Assembly (NCBI GenBank): GCA_023213395.1
Contig: CM041465.1
Coordinates: forward strand, 107,081,741 to 107,145,740
DNA length: 64,000 nucleotides
Direction: 5' to 3'
From: Cycas panzhihuaensis
Taxonomy: Eukaryota; Cycadophyta
The position numbers and the translations under genes are program-made. The notes beneath the pieces are model-generated. The model was not told where the DNA came from. It ran no database searches and saw nothing but the letters and a program-made list of their open reading frames with translations. This document shows, piece after piece, positions 57,421 to 64,000 of the stretch. The first letter of the stretch is position 1. Every line of letters starts with the position of its first letter.

Positions 57421-58760
57421 CCAGACCAACTATCTAGGATAAAGAAAGGAGAACCAGGTACTGGAATATTTGATGACTTTCTAGACCATAAACTATTTTC
57501 CATTGAAGTTGTTCCATCTTGGTATGAGGGGATTACAGAGTATTTGTCCACGGGACAAACACCTAAAGGATTAGAAAGTGCAGAAAGAAGAAGTTTTATC
57601 AAGAAAGCCTTTTCTTTCCAACTCATAGGTGGCATGTTGTATAAAATGGTGCTAGATGAAGTGCTGAGGAGATGCATATTGCAACATGAAGTGCAATTAA
57701 TATTGAGAGAGGTACACAAGGGAGCAGTTTCAACTCATCATGGGAGTGAAGCCACGGCTCGAAAAGTTTTATTACCAAGACTATGGTGGCCAAATTTATT
57801 CAAAGATGCTGAAAAATGGGTAAAAACCTGTGACATTTGCCAGCGAACAGGTAAGCCCTCTAAACAGAACTATCTACCCCTACATCCTATCTTAGCCCAA
57901 GTGCCCCATTTGAAAAATGGGGGCTAGATTTCGTAGGACCAATCAACCCTCTGACTTGTAAGGTATATATTGGTGACCATAGATTTTCTAACAAAATAAA
58001 TAGAAGCCAAACCAATGAAGAAATGTGATGCAAGGAGTACAGCCTAATTTTTATATGAAGTCATCATAGTAAGGTTTGGTTGTCCCCTGGAGATTGTATC
58101 AGATCAAGGAGGGAGTTTTTTGAATCAAATAATCAAATATTTGACCTCAGAGCTCTTAACACAGCATAGTAAATCTTCACCATACTACCCCAAGGCGAAT
58201 GGACAGGTTGAAAGTATGAATAAAATCTTGAAGATAACCCTGATGAAAATCTGTAATGTAGACCAGACATATTGGGTAGAAAAGTTACATTCAATTCTTT
58301 GAGCAGATAGAATGATGGAGAAAAGGTCGCATAAACATACTCCATTCCAATTGGCATACAGGTTGTAAGCAGTGGTTCCTTTGGAATTTCAGGCAGAAAG
58401 CCTATGAGTGGCATAACAACTAAGGCTGGAACTAGAAATTTCTTATAATCAAAGATTGATTTAACTGACGAAGTTAAATGAGACATGAGCTCGAACCCTA
58501 TGGGAGCTCCAGGTAGAGAAAAGAAGATGCAAGGCCTGGTATGATCGACATCTGAAGAAACCTGAATATAAGGTAAATGAATTAGTTTTACTATATGATA
58601 GTAAATTTAAAATGAAATCAGGTAAGATGAAAATTAGATGGTTAGGTCTTTATAAAGTCATTTACATCTATGAAAATGGAGCAGTTAGGTTAGAGCAGTT
58701 AGATGGTCAACCATTGACCAAGTTGGTCAATGGTAGCAGGACAAAATTATACAAAACATT
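57421..58760 (+). pseudogene. G4 integrase, with an open N-terminal half
   Basis: The frame 57,379-57,927 (182 codons) ends RNase H (PDQLSRIKKGE) and then holds the zinc-binding region: HKGAVSTHHGSEATARKVLL, WWPNLFKDAEKWVKTCDICQ. The core continues through shifts: TIDFLTK and EAKPMKK (first Asp), EIVSDQGGSFLNQIIKYLTS (second Asp), YYPKANGQVESMNKILKITL (Glu). The C-terminal end has VNELVLLYDSKFKMKSGKMK, IRWLG and DGQPLTKLVNG. All three acidic residues are still coded, unlike G1. It has no chromodomain. Confidence 0.85.
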
Positions 58761-58910
58761 AAAAAAAAAATGAGCATAAAGAACTGAGGGGACAAGATCT
58801 CTACTTAGAAGGAGACATTCAGAGAATTCAACAAGGATAAAGTCAATGGCGTGATAGTTGTGTTTATTAAAAGTAATAATGAATAAATAAGAAAACAACT
58901 GGTATTCAAC

Positions 58911-58971
58911 TGTAACAAACCGTTACACCAAAACCCCGAGGTGTTAGTGAAGACCACCCAAGTGTGTAACA
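58911..58971 (-). repeat. TRIM 3' terminal repeat
   Basis: 61 bp, 60 of which match the other repeat. The difference is at 58,964 (G here, A at 59,204). Confidence 0.95.
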
Positions 58972-59135
58972 ATACCTCCCCCACAAGGCATTGACGTCCC
59001 GGCGACCCACTCTTGGTGACCCACACTTGATAATTTCGCGCCCCATCGGGCCCCGGATGAACACTACTATGCCGGCGTTCTATCGAGGTCGTCCCCTCCA
59101 AGGTCGTCCCCTCCGGGACTCGAACCCGTGACCTT

Positions 59136-59148
59136 GGCTCTGATACCA
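59136..59148 (-). other. Primer-binding site of the TRIM
   Basis: TGGTATCAGAGCC on the minus strand, a full match to the initiator tRNA-Met site, followed by GGTCACGGGTTCGAGTCCCG, which includes the B-box-like word. Confidence 0.95.
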
Positions 59149-59150
59149 CT

Positions 59151-59211
59151 TGTAACAAACCGTTACACCAAAACCCCGAGGTGTTAGTGAAGACCACCCA
59201 AGTATGTAACA
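59151..59211 (-). repeat. TRIM 5' terminal repeat
   Basis: 61 bp, minus-strand ends TGTTACAT...TTTGTTACA. Confidence 0.95.
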
Positions 59212-59216
59212 TCAAC

Positions 59217-59560
59217 TACCAATGGGCGGTGTGACCACCTCAAGCAAAGATACAATGAAATCATGATGGAAAGATATGCAACAACCATAACTAATTATCA
59301 GCGGTGTGGTGTGACCACCAATGCGACAACTACCAAATGATGTTGGGAAACATGTAAGTGACTGGTGAAGAAATAACCGATGGCATGGTGCATACTTAGT
59401 GTGACCACTGTGAGGAATGATGAGACTTGTCAATTCAAATAGAATGTCACCATTTGGTAAGAGGGATATGGTGCAGCGATGGAAAGTTTAAGAAAGAGGG
59501 TTGAGATGGCAATTAAAACGGAGCATCGCAGGATTGTGAGCAGTAGGGAAAGCGACGCAC
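59217..59560 (+). other. G4 spacer after the TRIM
   Basis: No gene. Contains repeats of GGTGTGACCACC (near 59,225, 59,308 and, altered, 59,398). It belongs to G4 between integrase and the 3' ORF. Confidence 0.5.
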
Positions 59561-61215
59561 AAGGATGACGAAGATAATTCTATTAAGGGAAAACAATGAT
59601 CCTTGGATTTATGTAGAATAGCAGTTCATGGGAGATAAAGACATGCAAAAAAAATTAATGACAGAAGCAGGACTTCATAAATATATATTGGTTAGACCTT
59701 CCCATGCACAACAAAGTTTATGAGTATGGTGACCTCGTTGATAGTAGTGCAACTGGAGACGTTGCGAATCTCTGAAGACTCGATAGTAGCACTCACTGGT
59801 CTTCCCAAGGATAGAGAATTTATGAGAAGAGATAACCAAATAAATAGGGAAGAAGTGACAAGGTAGATTGGAGCAAGTGAGAAGGATGCCTCCACTTTAG
59901 GAATTCAGATTACAGGGATCCAGTGATCGGAAAAAATATTTCTAGCACATTTTATTTTCTCCAGGGTTATACTAACCTAGAAGAATTTGTTCGTACCTAT
60001 GAATCTTAGAACTATGATGAATTAGGTAGCACAAGGGAAGCACTATAACTGGGCGAACTTTGTAGCGGGACGATTATTGCAGAATCTGCAAATGGTGTAG
60101 GAGACGGTAAAGTCTATTACCTTTTATCACGTGACAATTCTGTAAGGATTATTGATTGTTCAATGACCAAAGATAGTAATGCCTGAACTAGGAGAGGAAT
60201 AGGCACCCCTAGCCTATTGGACCAGTGGTGGTATTAGCGAGGAAAAATGGACAAAAATCTAGAGTAAGGTCCAAGAATGGGTACAAAAGTGATATCAATA
60301 GAGGACACTGGTGATTAAAATTAAGGAAGAGGATGAGAATATAAAAGAAAATTCTCAGGCGGAAATCTCTTAGGGAGAGATAGATAGTAAGAAGGAAGAA
60401 CCTCTCCAAAGGGAGGTAGAAAAAGAGAAAGGGAAAAGGAAATAGGAAGAAGAAAGCAGTAAACAATAGGAGTATGTAGAAAGTGAGTTCGAAAGACAGA
60501 AAAGGATAAGACTGGCCTGGGAAAAAAGAAAACAAGAAGTTATAGAGAAAATTGAATACCAGTGATCGGAGGTGGAATATAACATGAACAAGGAAATACT
60601 CGAAGAAGGATTCAATCCTAAAAAATATGACCTGCAAAATATGTTTGGATGGAAGACATCGTTTCTAGCTTGAGTAACTAGACAACTGGTCATGGAGTTG
60701 GAAAGTAGAACCAAACCAGATGAAGAATCACTAAAAATAATTCATCAGGTGACCAAAGAAAAATTAGAGTCCTTAAAGAAATTTGTGTTGGAATGGATAG
60801 ATGATGTTGATGAGGTCACCCCTCAGCTACAAAAATTCAAGGAAAGGTTCAATCAATATATTCCAGAAGATATGCAGCCTGTTTATTATTGGCTGGGTGC
60901 ATGGATCCTGAAGTCTTACGAAGAATTAGAGTGTTGTATGAAGCTGTGGCAGGAGATGAATTCATACTAGTCAGAATTAGAATTTTCTCAGAGATTAAAT
61001 TCGGAATTGATTGAGGAAATAGAACAATTGCATTAAGGAGAATTGCCTACGCTTCCACAACTAAACATAATGCAAGATGTAGCATTATTATGTAAATACT
61101 TGAAACAAAATGGTTTGAGGTTACCTCCACACATTGCTAGACTTGATATGGAGTATATTTGTAGAGAAAGAGCAAAGATCCGGGAGGCCCAGTTGAGAAA
61201 TAAAGGAAAGTGAGA
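59561..61215 (+). pseudogene. G4 3' ORF, coiled-coil protein of unknown function
   Basis: I do not recognise the family. The readable parts are a charged helical region near 60,300-60,600 (KEEPLQREVEKEKGKRK, then ERQKRIRLAWEKRKQEVIEK, likely coiled coil), and the frame 60,692-60,970 (MELESRTKPDEESLKIIHQV, ESLKKFVLEWIDDVDEVTPQ, YYWLGAWILKSYEELECCMK). It ends near 61,215 with LLCKYLKQNGLRLPPHIARL and REAQLRNKGK, then a stop. Apparent Phe/Leu-rich minus-strand ORFs here are shadows of this Lys/Glu-rich strand. No membrane segment argues for an envelope. G1 and G3 have something at the same place. Confidence 0.55.
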
Positions 61216-61303
61216 AAATTTTAAGGGGAGGATAAGAAGGAGGAGAATTTTTTCTTGAAATTTAAATGAGCATGTTACTCACTTAAAATAGTCGTAGGAG
61301 AGA

Positions 61304-61833
61304 TGTGTATAGCCAAAGAGGCAACTGTTATTTTGAGGAAATAAATAGGTGCAACTAGGCTTTAAATAGGTACGACTAAGTGCAAGTAGATACAACAAGT
61401 TGCTGGCAGGTGCAACCAGATCACAATAGGTGCAATCAGATTTCCAGCAAGTGCAACTCAGGTAGCATTTGGTGCAAGTAGGGCAGCAGCTGATGCGAAT
61501 TAGGTTAGCATTAGTTATGTATAAAGTAAAATGATGATAAATAATGATCATTACATCAAGTACTTGTACCTATAGATAGGAAATATAAATAAAGTTATGG
61601 CAAGAAGAAGGGGGCGTATTGTATTGTATTTCTATATACTCCTGTGAGTGTCATCCAACTATGACCTTTTGTACACTCTTCATGCTTATGTCTAGTTGTG
61701 AGAGGACCAGATGCAGGACACTTTTGATAATGGAAGTTTGGTTCTTTGTTCTCAAACATTGTGTCTCTTTTCCTTGCTTGTAACTCTTGTAGAATGCATT
61801 CGAAAGGGTTAGGGTAGGGATTCAAGGCACACA
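61304..61833 (+). repeat. 3' LTR of G4
   Basis: 530 bp, TGTGTATAGCC to GGCACACA, with a purine-rich stretch (GTAGGAGAGA) directly before it. It has only about four recognisable 21-bp-type units, against roughly 17 in the outermost 5' copy. Confidence 0.9.
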
Positions 61834-61838
61834 ATTAG

Positions 61839-62145
61839 TGTGCCCTTATATTAAAAAGATTCTTAAATTGTTGGAGCATGAGGCTGTTAGGGGTGCTCTC
61901 TAAAAGTTCCCAAGCTTTCTTTATAGTCCTTCCCATACCCTTTACATGAACTATAAGGACAAGCTCAGAATTGTTAGTGGATAAAACGATCAAAATTGAT
62001 TGAAATGACCAAAAGTGAACAAAATAGGCCCAAAAATGACCAAAATGACCTAGAAATGGCCAGAATGGCCCCACAAATGGTCAAAACAACCCAAAATGGC
62101 TAGAACGATCCTAAGAATGGCCAAAACTATCCCAAGAATAGTTAG
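61839..62145 (-). pseudogene. Copia gag-like relic and a CCAAAATGGCC-type minisatellite
   Basis: On the minus strand near 62,000-61,840, SELVLIVHVKGMGRTIKKAW and ELLESTP then FKNLFNIR resemble a copia gag (T.KEAW..LE...., L..LFNLKM). It sits directly at the G4 insertion point, so G4 may have landed in it. The neighbouring 61,985-62,145 is a low-complexity repeat of (A/G)TGGCCAAAA-like words whose minus-strand ORF (Trp/Phe/His-rich) is not a gene. Confidence 0.35.
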
Positions 62146-62149
62146 AATG

Positions 62150-62904
62150 GATGTGTTTTCAAAAGAAATGCAACACAGTTTGAAATGCACAAAAGAGAAT
62201 GCATGGAATACACATCTAGATCAAAGTCGTACATTCCAAGTTTGCTCATATCATTAGTGGACATGTTTTCGTACGACTGTATGGACATAATAAAGTGTAA
62301 TGAATGAATGTTTAGTGGAATCACAATGAAAGGGTGCTTTGTTATGAAATGGAATGGTTGTAACTACAAGTCACAACCATTTCCCAAAAGACATGTAAAT
62401 GGGTATTTATTGATTATTTTCCCACCATTTTGATGCAAGAGCCAAGTTATTCATTCCTATGGCATGTGCTCTAAGGTGACAATCGAGTTCATGAGTCTTA
62501 TGATATATTTCCAAGTGTGAGAGCTAAGTATTTCAATCTTGTGTCATGTTCTCAAGGGTGTGAGAATCAATTTATTATATTGGATGATATGGCTTTGTAT
62601 GGAACACATATTAAACGTTCCTTCCTAGTGATGTATAGATATTGAGAGTGATACTATTTAATGAATTAATGAGTTATGTGGATATACTATGTATCTTGTG
62701 CATGATAATTGTTAAGTTATGAATTTATATTAATATATTGATTGATATATAATATCGTGGTGATGATACATGATGATGACTTGATGTTATGATGTCTGTA
62801 TAAAGAGTGATAACATGACTATGTTGACTAAGCACTAATTAGACTATCAAATAGTGACTTCCTTAACAAGTGTACTTTCATAGGGTGAAAGCTATAAGTC
62901 AACA
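62150..62904 (+). repeat. 5' LTR of G5 (relative of G1)
   Basis: The end is clear: CTATAAGTCAACA at 62,904, then TTGGTTTCATTGTCTACATC, the same primer-site type as G1. Within it GAGTTATGTGGATATACTATG matches a G1 LTR segment. The start is uncertain. About 62,150 would give a length close to the G1 LTRs. Confidence 0.55.
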
Positions 62905-63043
62905 TTGGTTTCATTGTCTACATCCACTAAGGAGGGCCTGGGCTAAAGTTTTACCAATATATTATGTTCAAAGACCAAGGGATCGTGGTTGTCATCATGA
63001 TGGCAGGCTGTAACTAAGACTTTGATAGTCAAGGGACCTTCCA

Positions 63044-64000
63044 ATGCTACCAAAGAAGCTTTTGAAGGCAGAAGAGGCATCAAAACAAACTTCACCTAAA
63101 GGAGTAGCATAATTAAGCAGACAAAGGGCTTTAATATGGTCTAAAGAGGCAAAATTGAGAAGGGCTAGGAGGTTAAACCTAAAAAAAAAATGAAGAGATT
63201 AAGGGATAGTCCGTTGAAGGGTCTAAGAGAAGTGGTGTCCAAACACCACAAGAACAAGAAATAGAAAGACATGGAGATCAAATGGTGATAACACCTTCCC
63301 AATTGAATTTGATATATTTAACTTGAAGAAGAAAGAAGCCTTAAAAGAAGAAATTTTATAATGTAACAATATTTCAAAAAAAGATGAAACCCTAGGGAAG
63401 GAGGAAGAAATGTGGATTCTACTTTGAAGGACCTAAGTGATTTAAGAAAAAGGTGGAGGAAGGTCCCTCAATATGTTGGGGGAATTATTTGACAAAATAA
63501 TTCTTTAAGGATTCATCAGATAAAGGGTTTGAGCAATCATTTTTTATAGTGACATCGTTAACAATGCAAATACCAAGAGTGTCGGGGCTTATCCATTTGA
63601 AGGCACCTTTCAAAAATCCTTTGTTTGGAAGGGAGTGTTGGGAGAAGTACACCGAAACACCATTAAAACATAGTATAGTAGGAGAGGGATAGATACCTCC
63701 AAAACAAGAAACTGTGCCACTTAAATCCCTAGGGGTACGAAGTGCATCACTAAACTTTCCAAAAATGGATGACTTTAGGGAATTTGGCAAATTAATTTTC
63801 AATGATACATTAGATGCTTTTGAACATGTCTATCTTTTTCAAAATTTAGTAGATATAAAAAAAGTTTACATGTATTAAGGCAAGATTTGCATGTACATTA
63901 AGGGGGGTACCATCGGCATGGTACAAGGAGTTGGATAAATCAGAAACATGGGAGAATGTGAAGAAGCAATTTGAAGAATGGTTTCAAACATTTCACAACA
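63044..64000 (+). pseudogene. G5 gag, partial at the window edge
   Basis: The start ATG at 63,044 (MLPKKLLKAEEASKQ) and SRQRAL then RRARRLNLKKK closely match the G1 gag start (RQRALRWSREKRLRRARRLS). Later parts match G1 through many shifts: NPLFR-like residues near 63,620, FGKLIFNDT near 63,785, and LRGVPSAWYKELDKSETWEN (63,900-63,955). The last is the capsid motif seen in G1 as LRGVSLAWYKQL. Sequence continues beyond the window. Confidence 0.7.

Larger units (their letters stand above)
58911..59211 (-). mobile_element. Intact TRIM (terminal-repeat retrotransposon in miniature)
   Basis: 301 bp between exact TCAAC duplications (58,906-58,910 and 59,212-59,216). The 61-bp terminal repeats 58,911-58,971 and 59,151-59,211 differ at one base. 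On the minus strand each starts TGTTACA and ends TGTTACA. Two bases after the 5' repeat lies TGGTATCAGAGCC (59,148-59,136), a perfect initiator tRNA-Met primer site. Just before the 3' repeat lies the purine tract GTGGGGGAGGTAT (58,984-58,972). It has no coding capacity. The interior is GC-rich in AT-rich surroundings, has GGTCGTCCCCTCC twice, and contains GGTTCGAGTCC, a perfect match to the pol III B-box consensus. It must use proteins of other elements. Confidence 0.95.
42936..61833 (+). mobile_element. Ty3/gypsy element G4, hosting C1 and a TRIM
   Basis: The outermost LTR starts at 42,936 (TGTGTATGGCC) and the 3' LTR ends at 61,833 (GGCACACA). ATTAG flanks both ends exactly (42,931-42,935 and 61,834-61,838). 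Without the nested copia C1 and the TRIM the element is about 11 kb. Plus-strand order: repeated LTR and leader (42,936-52,858), gag, protease, RT, RNase H, integrase, 3' ORF, LTR. Gag starts and integrase tail are close to G3. All coding parts contain stops or shifts. The 5' LTR is much longer than the 530-bp 3' LTR because of tandem duplications. Confidence 0.9.

Noticed and set aside
59115-59150. A tRNA gene suggested by GGGTTCGAGTCCCGG
   Set aside because: There is no acceptor stem, anticodon arm or convincing A-box. The word lies inside a TRIM beside its primer site.
60209-60714. Phe/Leu-rich minus-strand ORFs that look like membrane proteins
   Set aside because: They are antisense to the Lys/Glu-rich coiled-coil ORF of G4. 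Antisense of such codons gives Phe/Leu/Ser.
61835-62074. Trp/Phe/His-rich minus-strand ORF
   Set aside because: Its first half translates a TGGCC-type minisatellite. Only the later part resembles a copia gag, listed as a low-confidence relic.
1-64000. A host gene or novel defence or secretion system
   Set aside because: No ORF outside transposable elements exceeds about 120 codons, none shows domain motifs, and no set of co-oriented genes exists. The novelty here lies in element structure rather than in a new gene system.

Overview
This looks like a stretch of a large, repeat-rich plant nuclear genome. It is AT-rich, and every recognisable gene belongs to a plant-type transposable element: an L1-type LINE, Ty3/gypsy and Ty1/copia LTR retrotransposons, a TRIM and a hAT relic. 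Most are old and broken by stops and frameshifts. The long, degenerate, deeply nested layout would suit a gymnosperm or another big-genome plant, but the sequence alone does not fix the species. I found no host protein gene, no rRNA, no convincing tRNA gene and no CRISPR array.

Positions 1-29,705 are, in essence, one minus-strand LINE cut into four pieces by three gypsy elements. The LINE pieces are 29,705-28,533, 21,601-21,058, 15,097-13,766 and 3,735-about 1,641. The inserts are G1 (3,736-13,765, plus strand), G2 (15,098-21,057, minus) and G3 (21,602-28,532, minus). Removing each insert with one copy of its 5-bp target duplication rejoins the LINE reading frame at all three junctions. G1 has gag, protease, RT, RNase H, integrase and a further 3' ORF. 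G2 is a chromovirus-like element that has lost almost all of its 3' LTR. G3 keeps gag and protease but a Gln-rich segment stands where RT, RNase H and the integrase core should be.

Positions 29,706-42,935 hold older, poorly coding material: an LTR-element relic L5 (30,941-34,262), a non-coding LTR element L6 (35,188-38,885), a hAT transposase relic (about 38,940-40,190), three degenerate tandem repeats of about 590 bp (40,600-42,110) and one copia-type LTR with its primer-binding site (42,254-42,570).

Positions 42,936-61,833 are one gypsy element, G4, flanked by ATTAG. Its 5' LTR plus leader is present about three times in tandem. A 7.6-kb copia element C1 (45,102-52,689, duplication GGTTC) sits in the third copy, and a 301-bp TRIM (58,911-59,211, duplication TCAAC) lies after the integrase. 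The window ends with a copia gag-like relic and the LTR and gag of G5, a relative of G1 that runs off the right edge.

G1, G3, G4 and G5 seem to be one extended family. They share a primer-binding site resembling the complement of tRNA-Asp. Those whose 3' part is visible (G1, G3, G4) also carry extra sequence or an ORF after the integrase. The parts work together only in the usual retrotransposon sense (gag particle, protease, RT/RNase H, integrase), and no copy in the window looks able to act alone.
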